A stretch of 64,000 nt of DNA from Janibacter sp. DB-40 (GTDB lineage Bacteria > Actinomycetota > Actinomycetes > Actinomycetales > Dermatophilaceae), in assembly GCF_029510815.1 (NCBI RefSeq), contig NZ_CP120360.1, positions 2,666,001 to 2,730,000 on the forward strand. The letters are read 5' to 3'. This document shows positions 1 to 8,753 of the stretch, piece by piece (position 1 is the first letter of the stretch; each line of letters starts with the position of its first letter). The notes under the pieces were generated by a model. The model ran no database searches. It was not told where the DNA came from and was given only the letters and a program-made list of their open reading frames with translations. A program made the translations under genes and the position numbers.

Positions 1-885
1 GGTGATGAAGATACCGATCATGGCGGTCACGGCGCCGATCGCCGGGATGAGCAGCGGGAAGACCAGGCCGTAGGCGCCGAAGGCCGCCGAGCCGAGGATC
101 AGTGCGGCGACGAGCATGACGGCGTAGGACTCGAAGAGGTCGGCGGCCATGCCGGCGCAGTCACCGACGTTGTCCCCGACGTTGTCGGCGATCGTCGCGG
201 CGTTGCGCGGGTCGTCCTCGGGGATGCCGGCCTCGACCTTGCCGACGAGGTCGGCGCCGACATCGGCGGCCTTGGTGAAGATGCCACCCCCGACGCGCAT
301 GAACATCGCGAGCAGGGCGGCACCGAAGCCGAAGCCCTCGAGGACACGGGGCGCATCACCGCGGTAGGCCAGGACGACGATGGCCGCCCCGAGCAGACCG
401 AGCCCGACGGTGAACATGCCGACGGTGCCGCCGGTGCGGAAGGCGATCTGCATGCCCTCGTCGCGTCCGGTCGAGCGGGCCGCCTCGGCGACGCGGACGT
501 TGGCCTTGACCGCCAGGCTCATGCCCAGGTAGCCGATGGCCGCGGAGAAGACGGCACCGAGGACGAAGAAGCCGGACCGGCCCCACCGCACCCCAGCGGT
601 GTCGGCCGGCAGGAAGAGCAGCAGGACGAAGACGAGGACGACGAAGATGATCAGCGTCCTGAACTGCCGTCGCAGGTAGGCGTGGGCCCCCTCCTCGACC
701 GCACCGGCGATCTCCTGCATCCGCTGGGTGCCGGCGCCGGCCGCGATCACCTGGCGTCGCAGGACGACGCCCAGCACGAGCGCGGCGAGACCGATGACGG
801 CCACACCGCTGATGAGGGTCAGGTTGGCGCCGTCGAGCTCGAGCGCCGACGACGCCGCGGTCAGGGACACCTGCATACCGGCCAT
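1..885 (-). CDS. hppA: Membrane-bound ion-translocating pyrophosphatase (5' part, runs off the left edge)
   Basis: Integral-membrane enzyme that couples PPi hydrolysis to H+ (or Na+) export. The visible 295 codons give the N-terminal third. Hydrophobic segments lie near residues 22-42, 76-93 and 103-127. The family signatures DVGADLVGK (about 208-216) and DNVGDNVGD (about 234-242), which bind Mg-PPi, are intact. The start is the ATG at 885, with AGGAGG six bases upstream. The residue that separates K+-dependent from K+-independent forms lies outside the window. The gene belongs with the PPi-type phosphofructokinase near 50 kb as part of a PPi-using metabolism (inference). Confidence 0.96.
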   Translation of the reverse strand, partial: MAGMQVSLTAASSALELDGANLTLISGVAVIGLAALVLGVVLRRQVIAAGAGTQRMQEIAGAVEEGAHAYLRRQFRTLIIFVVLVFVLLLFLPADTAGVRWGRSGFFVLGAVFSAAIGYLGMSLAVKANVRVAEAARSTGRDEGMQIAFRTGGTVGMFTVGLGLLGAAIVVLAYRGDAPRVLEGFGFGAALLAMFMRVGGGIFTKAADVGADLVGKVEAGIPEDDPRNAATIADNVGDNVGDCAGMAADLFESYAVMLVAALILGSAAFGAYGLVFPLLIPAIGAVTAMIGIFIT

Positions 886-909
886 GCCATCCTCCTTGAT
901 GGACGAGGG

Positions 910-1713
910 TCACGGCCGGAGCCACGTGTGAGGTCGACCACAGCCGTGGCCACACCCTAGCGCCGGAAGGCTTCTCGCGTGGGGACTTCGGATGAGGCCC
1001 CCCCCTTCGCCTCCACCTGCGGGGGAAGGGGAGCGCCCCGGCCAGACCGGCTCGGGCACCCGGTCGGGGGCGGCCGGTCGCACGTGCTCGGTGAGCTGAC
1101 CCAGCAGGTGCAGCACGACCGCGCCGAGGAAGGCCAGGCCCGCCCCGAGCTCGATCACCTCCTCGAGGGTCTGCTGGACCCGCTCGGCCGCCACGGACCA
1201 CGTGTGCGGGTCGATCGAGTCCATGCCCACGGTCACGCAGGCCAGGGCGACGCCGACGACGAGCAGACCCGTGGCCCAGCGGTCAGCGCGCAGGCTGCGC
1301 ACGACGAGGGGCAGCAGGGCCAACCCGACGACCCCGACGATCAGGAGGAGGAAGTCCCCCGGCGCCACCCACGTCAGGAGCGGCAGCCGGACGTCGCGCG
1401 GGGCGAGGTAGCCGTCGCGCAGGCGCTCGTGGATCGCGAAGCGTTCGTCGAAGGCCAGGACGCAGAAGCCGACGGCGAGCACCGCCAGACCGGCTCGGGG
1501 ACGCTGATCGCGCAACCGCGCCACGAACCACGCGAGGGCGGCGAGGACCCCGGCCACGACGAGCGTCACCGACTGGAACCAGGTCATCGGCACCTGCTCC
1601 TGGGCGATCCACGCCCACCACGTCGGGTATCGGGCGGCGAAGAGCAGCCCCGGGACGAGCAGCCACGTCAGCAGCAGCGCCCCGAGCAGTCCGGTCCTCG
1701 CCCGGGTGCTCAT
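910..1713 (-). CDS. Multi-pass membrane protein, unknown function
   Basis: 267 residues. The first about 200 residues contain five or six hydrophobic segments, with an opening segment at residues 7-25 and others around 50-65, 75-90, 125-145 and 155-175. A hydrophilic Pro/Gly/Arg-rich tail of about 50 residues follows and may be only the run to the first stop. The ATG at 1713 overlaps the stop of the upstream dehydrogenase by 4 nt, so the two are translationally coupled. I do not recognise a family. A motif FDERFAIHERLRDG sits in a loop and has charged residues that could be functional. Confidence 0.7.
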   Translation of the reverse strand: MSTRARTGLLGALLLTWLLVPGLLFAARYPTWWAWIAQEQVPMTWFQSVTLVVAGVLAALAWFVARLRDQRPRAGLAVLAVGFCVLAFDERFAIHERLRDGYLAPRDVRLPLLTWVAPGDFLLLIVGVVGLALLPLVVRSLRADRWATGLLVVGVALACVTVGMDSIDPHTWSVAAERVQQTLEEVIELGAGLAFLGAVVLHLLGQLTEHVRPAAPDRVPEPVWPGRSPSPAGGGEGGGLIRSPHARSLPALGCGHGCGRPHTWLRP

Positions 1714-2696
1714 GCGGTCCGTCCGACGAGGGCACCGGACGTGACCACGTCGACCGGGGCGTGCCGTACCGCGGCGAGGACCGCCCGGCCGAACTGCTCC
1801 GCACCGCGCTCGAGCACCTCGTCGCGCCACCAGGCGCTGTGACCCGTCTGCAGGACACGGCCCTCGGTGACGAGGTCGCACGCGGGATCGAGCACGGCGT
1901 CGTCGACGCCGTACCCGCGCAGGTGGCCGGAGCGGATGGCCGCGGCCACCGCGTCGTGGTCGACCAGGGCCGGTCGACCGATGTTGACGAGGAGCCCACC
2001 GGGACGCATGCGCTCCAGCTCGGGTGCACCGACGACGAGCGGGTGCTGCGGGTCGGTGGAGCAGCACAGCGCGACGACGTCCGCGCGCTCGAGCAGCTCG
2101 TCCGTGTGCGTCATGATCGTCCCCCGCTCCTGGGCGGCGACGCGGGCGACCGGGTCCGGGTCGCTGCCGATGACCGACATGCCGACGCCCCCGGCGAGCC
2201 GCGCGAGGTGCGTACCGATGCGGCCGACGCCGATGATGCCCAGGACGCGTCCACCCAGCTCGATGCCGCGCAAGGAGGTGGCCGCGGGGACGAGGCCCCG
2301 GGAGCGGTCGTTGGCCAGGTGGATCCGCGCGGCCAGGCCGAGCAGGAGGCCCAGGGCGTGCTCGGCCACGGCCGTGGTGGCGTACTCGGGCAGCACCGAC
2401 AGGCTCACCCCGTGGTCATCGAGGAGCTCGAGGTCGATGTGCTCGTACCCGGTCGCGTAGAGCACGATCCGCCGCAGCCGGGGGCAGGCCCGCAGCAGCT
2501 CGGCGTCGAGGCGGGGCAGGGTCGCGTTCGTCGTGGCCAGGACGGTGGCGCTGCGCAGCAGGGCGGCCGCCTCGCGGCCGTCCGGCGCGTCCTCCCGGGT
2601 GACGAAGCCCAGCCTCGCGTGCTCCTGGATCTGCGCTGTCCGGGCTGCGGGCACCGACCGGGTGCCTGCGCGACTGAGTACGACGACGTGCTCCAC
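1710..2696 (-). CDS. D-isomer-specific 2-hydroxyacid dehydrogenase family protein
   Basis: 328 residues; NAD(P)-dependent oxidoreductase of the D-2-hydroxyacid dehydrogenase/phosphoglycerate dehydrogenase family. The Rossmann motif GVGRIG is at about 156-161. The expected Arg is in VNIGRPAL (about 241) and the catalytic His in TGHSAWW (about 286). The usual DVFEPEP segment reads GYGVDDAVLDP, so the catalytic Glu is not obvious and the substrate is unknown. I chose the GTG at 2696 because AGGAGG precedes it by 5-6 nt; a longer frame to 2735 lacks that. It forms an overlapping pair with the membrane protein downstream. Confidence 0.85.
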   Translation of the reverse strand: MEHVVVLSRAGTRSVPAARTAQIQEHARLGFVTREDAPDGREAAALLRSATVLATTNATLPRLDAELLRACPRLRRIVLYATGYEHIDLELLDDHGVSLSVLPEYATTAVAEHALGLLLGLAARIHLANDRSRGLVPAATSLRGIELGGRVLGIIGVGRIGTHLARLAGGVGMSVIGSDPDPVARVAAQERGTIMTHTDELLERADVVALCCSTDPQHPLVVGAPELERMRPGGLLVNIGRPALVDHDAVAAAIRSGHLRGYGVDDAVLDPACDLVTEGRVLQTGHSAWWRDEVLERGAEQFGRAVLAAVRHAPVDVVTSGALVGRTA

Positions 2697-2755
2697 GTGC
2701 TCCTCCTGTGTCCGGGGTCGACCACCCAGACGCACGAGGTGCCCACCTGGTTGCG

Positions 2756-3109
2756 TCAGCCGACCGGCGCCTCCGCCGCACCGACGGCCGAGTCGAGGTC
2801 GGGCCGGATGTCCAGCAGCTGGTCGAGGCCCGTGATGCTGAAGACACGCAGCACCCGTTGGTGCGAGGCGGCGACGGTCATGGTCCCGCCGTGGCGCGCC
2901 AGCCGCTTGAGCCGACCGACGACGATCCCCAGCCCGGTGGAGTCGAGGAAGGTGACGTCGGTCAGGTCGAGGGTCAGCCGACGACGCCCGTCGGCGATGA
3001 GCGCCTCGAGGGCATCGCGCAGCACGGCGGCGGAGGTCACATCGATCTCACCGGCGACGTGGACGATGTGCACCTCCCCGGCTTCGCTGGACGTGACGGA
3101 GATGGACAC
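2756..3109 (-). CDS. STAS-domain anti-sigma factor antagonist
   Basis: 117 residues, the size of a single STAS domain (SpoIIAA/RsbV type). These proteins bind anti-sigma factor kinases and are switched off by phosphorylation of a conserved Ser. That Ser is present in FLDSTGLGIVV (Ser57). The start is taken at GTG 3109 (MSISVTSS); an in-frame GTG at 3127 is possible. It is divergent from the helicase, with only 18 bp between the two starts, so promoters overlap. No anti-sigma kinase gene is next to it, though three GAF-ANTAR genes follow on the other side of the helicase. Confidence 0.88.
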   Translation of the reverse strand: MSISVTSSEAGEVHIVHVAGEIDVTSAAVLRDALEALIADGRRRLTLDLTDVTFLDSTGLGIVVGRLKRLARHGGTMTVAASHQRVLRVFSITGLDQLLDIRPDLDSAVGAAEAPVG

Positions 3110-3114
3110 CGGCC

Positions 3115-3120
3115 TACCGT
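3115..3120 (+). promoter_or_regulatory. -10 box for leaderless helicase mRNA
   Basis: TACCGT lies 7 nt before the helicase ATG, with no Shine-Dalgarno sequence in between. This places the transcription start on or next to the start codon. Confidence 0.55.
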
Positions 3121-3127
3121 AGAGCAC

Positions 3128-5473
3128 ATGACCACCCCCCGCCCAGAGGCCGACGAGCTGCTCGGCCTGCTCACCCGCGGGCGCGAGGACCGGCTGCGGC
3201 ACGTCGAGCGCATCCCGGCCCGACCGGCCACCGAGGTGGACCTGCCGGACTGGGTGGCACCACCCCTTCGCCAGTCGTTGGCCGGTGCCGGGATCGACCG
3301 GCTGTGGTCGCACCAGGCGAGCGCGGCGCAGGCGGCCCGGGACGGCCGGCACGTCGTGCTCTCCACGGGGACGGCCTCGGGCAAGTCGCTCGGCTACCTC
3401 CTCCCGTCACTCACGTCGGTGCTCGAGGGCCGGTCCGCCGCGAACGGCCGGGGCGCGACCGCGCTCTACCTCTCCCCCACCAAGGCACTGGCAGCCGACC
3501 AGCTCGCCCGGCTGCAGTCCTGGGCGGTGCCCGGGGTCCGCGCGGCGACGTACGACGGGGACACCCCCACCGACGAGCGCCGCTGGATCCGCGACCACGC
3601 CGACGTCATCCTCACCAACCCCGACCTGGTGCACCACTCCCTCCTGCCGGGCCACCGCAGCTGGGCGCACGTCCTGCGCCGCCTGCGGTACGTCGTCATC
3701 GACGAGTGCCACGTCTACCGCGGGATCTTCGGCTCGCACGTCGCGCTGCTGCTGCGCCGGCTGCGCCGGGTGGCGCGACGCTACGGCGCCGACCCGACCT
3801 TCGTCCTGGCCTCCGCCACCGTCGGCGACCCGGGCGGGCACGCGTCGCGGCTCATCGGTGACGACGTGCTCGCCGTGACCGAGGACGGGTCACCGCGCGG
3901 CGCGCTGACCTTCGGGCTGTGGCAACCACCGGAGGACGACGACGGGGGTCGGCGCTCCCCCACCACCGAGGCCGCCGAGCTCATGGCCGAGCTGGTGGGC
4001 CGGGACGTGCAGACGCTCGCCTTCGCCCGGTCGCGGGCGGGCGTGGAGGCGCTGGCCTCGTCCGCGTCGCGGCAGGTCAGCATCGTCGACGAAGGGAGGA
4101 TCGCGGCCTACCGCGGCGGGTACCTCCCCGAGGAGCGACGGGTCATCGAGCGCCGGCTGCGCGAGCGGCAGCTGCTCGGGCTCGCGGCGACCAATGCCCT
4201 CGAGCTGGGCATCGACGTCGCCGGTCTCGACGTCGTGCTCATGGCCGGGTGGCCGGGACGGCTCGCCTCGGTGTGGCAGCAGGCGGGGCGCGCCGGTCGT
4301 GACGGGCGGGACGCCCTCGCCGTGCTGCTCGCCGCCGACGATCCTCTCGACTCGTGGGTCGTGGAGCACCCGGAGGCGGTCTTCGACTCCCCGGTCGAGG
4401 CGAGCGTCCTCGACCCGCAGAACCTGCGCGTGCTCGTCCCGCACCTTGCCTGCGCCGCCGCCGAGATCCCCGTGACGCTCGCCGACGAGGCCTGGTTCGG
4501 CGACTCCCTCGAGGGCGTGCTGGCCATGCTCGTGGAGCGCGGCATCCTGAGAGCCCGACCGGGCGGGTGGTTCTGGACCCGACCGGACCGGCCGGGCGAT
4601 CACGTCTCCCTGCGCGGCATCGGCGAGGTCGTCAGCATCGTCGAAGGGAGGTCCGGCCGGGTCGTCGGCACCATCGACGAAGCGGCGGCGCACGCCCAGG
4701 TGCACACCGGGGCGGTCCACGTGCACCAGGGGCAGACATGGGTGGTCACCGATCTCGACCTCGAGGAGGCGACCGCCACGGTCGTGCGCGGTGACCCGGG
4801 TTGGTCGACGCAGTCGCAGTCGGTGTCGGCCTTCGACATCGTCGCCGAGGAGAGCGGCGTCGACCTCGGACCGGTGCGGGTCAGCTTCGGCCGGGTCGAC
4901 GTGCGTCGGCAGGTGACCGGCTTCCTGCGACGGCTGCCGGGTGGTGAGGTCCTCGGGACGCACCCGTTGGAGCTGCCCGAGCGCACCCTGTCGACGCGGG
5001 CGGTGTGGTGGACCATGACGCCCGAGGCGTTGGCGGCGGCCGGGATCGACGAGGTCGATGTCCCGGGGGCGGCGCACGCGGCCGAGCACGCCGCCATCGG
5101 GATGCTGCCGCTGCTCGCCACCTGCGACCGGTGGGACATCGGCGGGGTCTCCACGGACTGCCACCCGGACACCGGACTGCCGACGATCATGGTCTACGAC
5201 GGCCACCCCGGGGGCGCGGGCTTCGCGGCACGGGCCCACGAGCGGATCGAGCAGTGGCTGACGATGACCCGGGAGACGATCGCGGGCTGCGGCTGCGCCG
5301 CCGCCGGGTGCCCCGCCTGCGTCGTCTCCCCGAAGTGTGGCAACGGCAACGAGCCCCTCGACGCACGGGGAGCCGTGGCGCTGCTCGACCTGATGATCGG
5401 TGCCCTGCGCCCTACAGTTGGGACGGAGGCCCACTCGGGTCCCGCCACCCGACCAGCCGAAAGGATCTCGTGA
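3128..5473 (+). CDS. DEAD/DEAH-box helicase with C-terminal Cys cluster (MrfA/YprA type)
   Basis: 781 residues. ATP-dependent 3'-5' DNA helicase family; the B. subtilis relative MrfA acts in mitomycin repair. Walker A reads TGTASGKS (about 80-87) and Walker B is VIDECH near residue 190. Helicase motif VI is seen in QQAGRAGRDGR (about 385). The C-terminal region has four clustered Cys (CGCAAAGCPAC, then SPKCGNGNEPL, about 721-750), which mark the DUF1998 zinc-binding part of MrfA. The ATG at 3128 is chosen because of the leaderless -10; the frame is open further upstream, but over the STAS gene. The stop overlaps the next start (TGATG). Confidence 0.92.
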   Translation: MTTPRPEADELLGLLTRGREDRLRHVERIPARPATEVDLPDWVAPPLRQSLAGAGIDRLWSHQASAAQAARDGRHVVLSTGTASGKSLGYLLPSLTSVLEGRSAANGRGATALYLSPTKALAADQLARLQSWAVPGVRAATYDGDTPTDERRWIRDHADVILTNPDLVHHSLLPGHRSWAHVLRRLRYVVIDECHVYRGIFGSHVALLLRRLRRVARRYGADPTFVLASATVGDPGGHASRLIGDDVLAVTEDGSPRGALTFGLWQPPEDDDGGRRSPTTEAAELMAELVGRDVQTLAFARSRAGVEALASSASRQVSIVDEGRIAAYRGGYLPEERRVIERRLRERQLLGLAATNALELGIDVAGLDVVLMAGWPGRLASVWQQAGRAGRDGRDALAVLLAADDPLDSWVVEHPEAVFDSPVEASVLDPQNLRVLVPHLACAAAEIPVTLADEAWFGDSLEGVLAMLVERGILRARPGGWFWTRPDRPGDHVSLRGIGEVVSIVEGRSGRVVGTIDEAAAHAQVHTGAVHVHQGQTWVVTDLDLEEATATVVRGDPGWSTQSQSVSAFDIVAEESGVDLGPVRVSFGRVDVRRQVTGFLRRLPGGEVLGTHPLELPERTLSTRAVWWTMTPEALAAAGIDEVDVPGAAHAAEHAAIGMLPLLATCDRWDIGGVSTDCHPDTGLPTIMVYDGHPGGAGFAARAHERIEQWLTMTRETIAGCGCAAAGCPACVVSPKCGNGNEPLDARGAVALLDLMIGALRPTVGTEAHSGPATRPAERIS

Positions 5474-6033
5474 TGGTCGTCCTCGGACTCGTTCTCGTGC
5501 TGCTCGCTCTCCTCCTGGGGGCCGCCCTGATCACGGGGACCTCCGCACCGGAGACCGTGGGGCAGGACGTCGACATCACCGTCCTCGACACCGTCACGTT
5601 CACGCTCAACCCGTTGACGCTCGTCGTCTCCGGCATGGTCGTGATGTTCCTCCTGTGGCTCGGGCTGGTCCTGATCAAGACCACGCTGGCGCGCAAGGCC
5701 CGCCTGCGCCGGGAGCGCAAGGCCGCCGAGCTCGAGGCACGCGAGCGCCATCGGCGCGAGGAGGCCGAGGCAGCCGAGCGCGCCCGGCACGAGGAGGGGG
5801 AGCGCCAGCTCGAGGAGCGCCGCCTCAAGGAGGAGCGCCGCCTCGGAGAGGAACGCCGCCTCGGGGAGGAGCGCCGGGCAGGAGGCTCCACAGCGGTGCA
5901 CCCGGAGGAGGGCACCGCGACCTCATCGACCGACGAGACACGCCCACTCCCCCGTGAGGACACCGGTGGGCCCACCCGCCCGCTCACCCGCGGGCGCCGC
6001 GGGGCGGGGGGAGAGCCCAGCGGTAGGGATTGA
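5473..6033 (+). CDS. Two-span membrane protein with charged coiled-coil tail
   Basis: 186 residues. Two hydrophobic segments (about 2-22 and 46-68) flank a short external loop. A long Arg/Glu/Ala-rich helix then runs from about 75 to 140 and a Thr/Pro/Gly tail follows. The arrangement resembles small LapA-like or cell-envelope scaffold proteins, but no specific family is recognised. Within the helix, residues about 114-137 are four copies of a six-residue unit (EERRLx). The ATG overlaps the helicase stop; AAGGA upstream gives a ribosome site. Confidence 0.75.
   Translation: MVVLGLVLVLLALLLGAALITGTSAPETVGQDVDITVLDTVTFTLNPLTLVVSGMVVMFLLWLGLVLIKTTLARKARLRRERKAAELEARERHRREEAEAAERARHEEGERQLEERRLKEERRLGEERRLGEERRAGGSTAVHPEEGTATSSTDETRPLPREDTGGPTRPLTRGRRGAGGEPSGRD
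5812..5883 (+). repeat. Four tandem 18-bp coding repeats
   Basis: Units start at 5812, 5830, 5848 and 5866, each a version of GAGGAGCGCCGCCTCRRR. They encode Glu-Glu-Arg-Arg-Leu-x units in the coiled-coil region. The last unit is degenerate in its second half. Confidence 0.85.
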
Positions 6034-6040
6034 TGACGTG

Positions 6041-6747
6041 ATGGCCGAGGACCGGGCGGTCGTGCTCTCCCGGCTGGCACGGGGCGTGGCGGCTCGACGG
6101 GATGCGCCGTTGGCCGAGCGCCTGGCGGCGGTCTGTGCCGAGATCCTCGAGGTGGGGGCGCCGCGCTCACCATCGGCTTCGACGAGCAGAGCCGACTGAC
6201 GGTGGTCGCGGTGGACGAGGCGTCCGCGCGACTGGCGCAGCTGCAGGACGTCATCGGCGAGGGCCCCGTCCCCGACGCCTACCGTGAGGGGAGGTCGGTC
6301 GACGGGGACCTCGAGAGCCGCACACGATGGCCCGTGCTGGCCGAGGCCGCGCGCGGCGAGCTGGGGCCCCTGCGGATCCTGGCGGTGCCGATGCAACCCG
6401 GAGGACGGATGATGGGCGCCCTCACCGTGCACCACCCGGGCTCCGACCCGCGCCGCTTCGACCTTCGACGGGCGCAGTACCTGGCCGATGCGGTCGGCGC
6501 GGCGCTGCTGCGCGACCCGGAGTGGGAGACCGACGAGCACACGAGCCCCTGGGCCAGCCGCGCACCGGTGTACCAGGCGACGGGGATGGTGATCGCGCAG
6601 CTGGGGATCGACCCGGACGACGCGCTGGCCATCCTCCGGGCCCACGCCTACACCCAGGAGGTCAGTCTCACCGCGATCGCCGAACGCGTGCTCAGCAGAG
6701 AGCTCGACTTCAGCCAGACCGACATCTCCGGAAACGAGGACCCATGA
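6041..6747 (+). pseudogene. GAF-ANTAR regulator broken by a -1 frameshift
   Basis: The first frame from ATG 6041 gives 39 residues ending EILEVG, then diverges and stops at 6199. Slipping back one base in the G5 run at 6154-6158 joins it to a second frame that continues GAALTIGFDEQSRLT through a GAF domain to an ANTAR domain (YQATGMVIAQLGID... to ERVLSRELD), for a total of about 235 residues. Such proteins sense ligands and bind RNA hairpins to antiterminate. The simplest reading is loss of one G (mutation or sequencing error); true -1 recoding is less likely. The next gene overlaps its stop (ATGA). Confidence 0.8.
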
Positions 6748-7217
6748 TCGCGCGAACCGCCGCCCACTCGTTGGCCCAGGCCACCTCGGCGCTGGTCGCC
6801 GAGCACGACACCCTGGACCTGCTGACCCACCTGGTCGACGACTGCGCCCGGGCCGTGGGTGCGGACGCGGTCGACCTGGTGGTGAGCACCGGCCCCGAGG
6901 ACCTGGAGCTGCTCTCCGCCACCTCGCACCGCGCTGCCGAGCTGGAGATCTTCCAGGTCCGGCAGACCGACGGTCCGTGCATCGACTGCATCCGCAGTGG
7001 GCAGCTCACGGCCGCGACAGGGAGCGGGGAGCTTCGGTCGCGCTGGCCGACGGTGGGCGGCGCGATCGTCGACGCCGGCTTCCTCGCGGCGCACGCCCAA
7101 CCGTTGCGCTGGCGCGGACAGGTGCGCATCGTCGACCGTGCCGCGGCCGACGGGTTGAGCGTGACGGAGGTGGCGAAGCAGGTGGTCGCCGACGCACAGC
7201 GGTGGAGCACTCGGTGA
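6744..7217 (+). CDS. GAF-domain protein with most of the ANTAR domain deleted
   Basis: 157 residues. Residues 1-125 match the GAF part of actinobacterial GAF-ANTAR proteins (VRQTDGPCIDCIRSG and PLRWRGQV are typical). Directly after PLRWRGQV the sequence jumps to LSVTEVAKQVVADAQ, which resembles the last ANTAR helix. About 70-80 residues expected between, including the end of GAF and the first ANTAR helices, are absent. The frame is kept, so a product could be made, but RNA binding should be lost. It overlaps its neighbours by 4 nt on both sides. Confidence 0.75.
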   Translation: MIARTAAHSLAQATSALVAEHDTLDLLTHLVDDCARAVGADAVDLVVSTGPEDLELLSATSHRAAELEIFQVRQTDGPCIDCIRSGQLTAATGSGELRSRWPTVGGAIVDAGFLAAHAQPLRWRGQVRIVDRAAADGLSVTEVAKQVVADAQRWSTR

Positions 7218-7930
7218 GTGACGCCCCGGGCGGTGCCGGGACGAGCGCCGACGACCACGCGGACGCGCGGTTCGCGGCGGTGGTGCGGGCCCTGCACACC
7301 GAGCAGGGCATGCAGGAGACGCTCCAGCGAGCCGTGGATGCCGCGGTGGAGCTCTTCCCCGGGTGCGACCACGCGTGCGTGTCGCTGGTGCACCGCAGCC
7401 ACCGGATCGACACCCCCGCCTTCACCGACGAGGCCGCCCGCCGGGGCGACGAGCTGCAGTACCGCCTGCAGGAGGGCCCCTGCCTCGACGCGATCTGGAC
7501 CGAGGAGACGGTCCACAGCGAGGACCTGACCACCGAGGAACGCTGGTCCACGTGGGGCCCGCTCGCAGCCGACGAGCTGGGGATCCGGTCGATGCTGTGC
7601 TTCCAGCTCTTCACCAGCCGCGACAGCCTGGGTGCTCTCAACCTGTACGGGATCAGGACGTCGGCATTCAGCGAGGCCGACGTCACCATGGGGTACGCCC
7701 TGGCAGCCCACGTGTCGATCGCCCTTGCCGGCGAACGCGACCTCAGCGACGCCAACCTGGCAATGGCCGGCAAGATCCTCATCGGGCAGGCCGAGGGCAT
7801 CCTCATGGAGCGGCACGCGCTCGATGGCCAGCAGGCATGGGAGTCATTGGCCCGCCTCGCCGTCGACCAGCAGGTCAGCATGGAGGCCGCTGCCGCGCAG
7901 GTGATCGAGGACCGCTCGCACCCTCGTTGA
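7214..7930 (+). CDS. GAF and ANTAR domain-containing protein
   Basis: 238 residues, the only intact member of the three in a row. GAF spans about residues 20-160 (EGPCLDAIWTEETV and SMLCFQLF are typical). ANTAR follows at about 175-235 (AMAGKILIGQAEGILMERH, then LARLAVDQQVSMEAAA). ANTAR proteins bind paired hairpins in nascent RNA and prevent termination. Start GTG 7214 overlaps the previous stop (GTGA) and follows GGTGGAG. No sensor kinase is adjacent. Targets are unknown. Confidence 0.88.
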   Translation: MSDAPGGAGTSADDHADARFAAVVRALHTEQGMQETLQRAVDAAVELFPGCDHACVSLVHRSHRIDTPAFTDEAARRGDELQYRLQEGPCLDAIWTEETVHSEDLTTEERWSTWGPLAADELGIRSMLCFQLFTSRDSLGALNLYGIRTSAFSEADVTMGYALAAHVSIALAGERDLSDANLAMAGKILIGQAEGILMERHALDGQQAWESLARLAVDQQVSMEAAAAQVIEDRSHPR

Positions 7931-7954
7931 CCACCAGGCCGCCGCTGGCACGGG

Positions 7955-8383
7955 TCAGCCAATGGCACGGTCCGTTCCGGCCGGGCCCGCCCGAGCCGTG
8001 CCCTCAGCCCGGTCCGGACCCACTCCGGCCAGGTGGGGTCTGATCGGTACGGACGCCGTCACGGTCACGACGCCCAGGTCGCCGACCGAGCAGTCCAGCA
8101 CCCGGGCTTCGTGGCGGCGGGCGATCCGGTCGGCCTCCCGACACGCGGCAGCCGGATCCGCGTGCACCTGGAAGTGGCCCGCGGCGGCGAGCGCGCCGAG
8201 GTCCGCCGCGGAACGGGCCACGTGCACCGAGCGCACGGCGCCCAGGACCACCAGTGCGCCGAGGGTCACGGTGAGCAGTGCCGCAATCACCCCGACGGCG
8301 AGCACCGTCGCGGACCCTCCCTCGCCGGTGCCGCGCCGCGCCGCGCGGCGCAACCGTTCCGCCGGGAGCTCACGGTGCGACAT
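7955..8383 (-). CDS. TadE-like pilus-locus protein (Rv3655c-like position)
   Basis: 142 residues. A basic N-terminus ending in GEGGSATVLAVG precedes one hydrophobic helix (about 22-47). An Ala-rich domain with two Cys (AAACREADR and VLDCSVG) follows, a pattern of the secretion-associated TadE-like proteins at the end of actinobacterial Tad loci. It probably forms a minor pseudopilin. Start ATG 8383 is inside the tail of the TadE gene, giving a 14-nt overlap. Confidence 0.8.
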   Translation of the reverse strand: MSHRELPAERLRRAARRGTGEGGSATVLAVGVIAALLTVTLGALVVLGAVRSVHVARSAADLGALAAAGHFQVHADPAAACREADRIARRHEARVLDCSVGDLGVVTVTASVPIRPHLAGVGPDRAEGTARAGPAGTDRAIG

Positions 8384-8753
8384 CGACCGACTCGATCCTG
8401 GCGGTGGAGGAGCACCTCGTGTCCGGACCGACCCAGGCCACACCGGCCGGCGCCGGCGCCGCCACGGTGACCGTCACGTGGCCATCCGCCCGCGCGATCT
8501 CGACGGTCGCCGACCCCGGTGCGGCCTGCCGGGCGTCCCGCACGGCCCGGGCAGGGGACTCGGCCCTGGCCAGCTCGCGGACGGCGACCCTCGCGGCATC
8601 GACGCACCGGACCTGGTCGACGCCCCAGGCGAGGGCCGACAGGCAGGTCACGAGGACGAGGACGACCGCAGGGAAGGTGAGGGCCAGCTCGGCCGTCACC
8701 ATCCCCGCGTCGTCGATCGTCCTAGCGGATACCGAGCGCCTCGAGGATGACAC
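8370..8753 (-). CDS. TadE-type pseudopilin
   Basis: 127 residues. The leader ends in DDAG, followed by MVTAELALTFPAVVLVL. That gives a prepilin peptidase site with Gly at -1 (residue 17) and Glu at +5 (residue 22), then a hydrophobic helix. Two Cys occur (QVRCVDAARV and DTRCSS). I keep the GTG at 8753 because shorter starts would remove the leader. The start lies 32 nt inside the flp gene, so translation is probably coupled. Confidence 0.82.
   Translation of the reverse strand: MSSSRRSVSARTIDDAGMVTAELALTFPAVVLVLVTCLSALAWGVDQVRCVDAARVAVRELARAESPARAVRDARQAAPGSATVEIARADGHVTVTVAAPAPAGVAWVGPDTRCSSTARIESVDVAP

Noticed and set aside
2708..3127. A longer N-terminus for the helicase, starting at 2708
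   Set aside because: It would overlap the STAS gene, and the added residues look non-coding; the ATG at 3128 has a properly placed -10 box.
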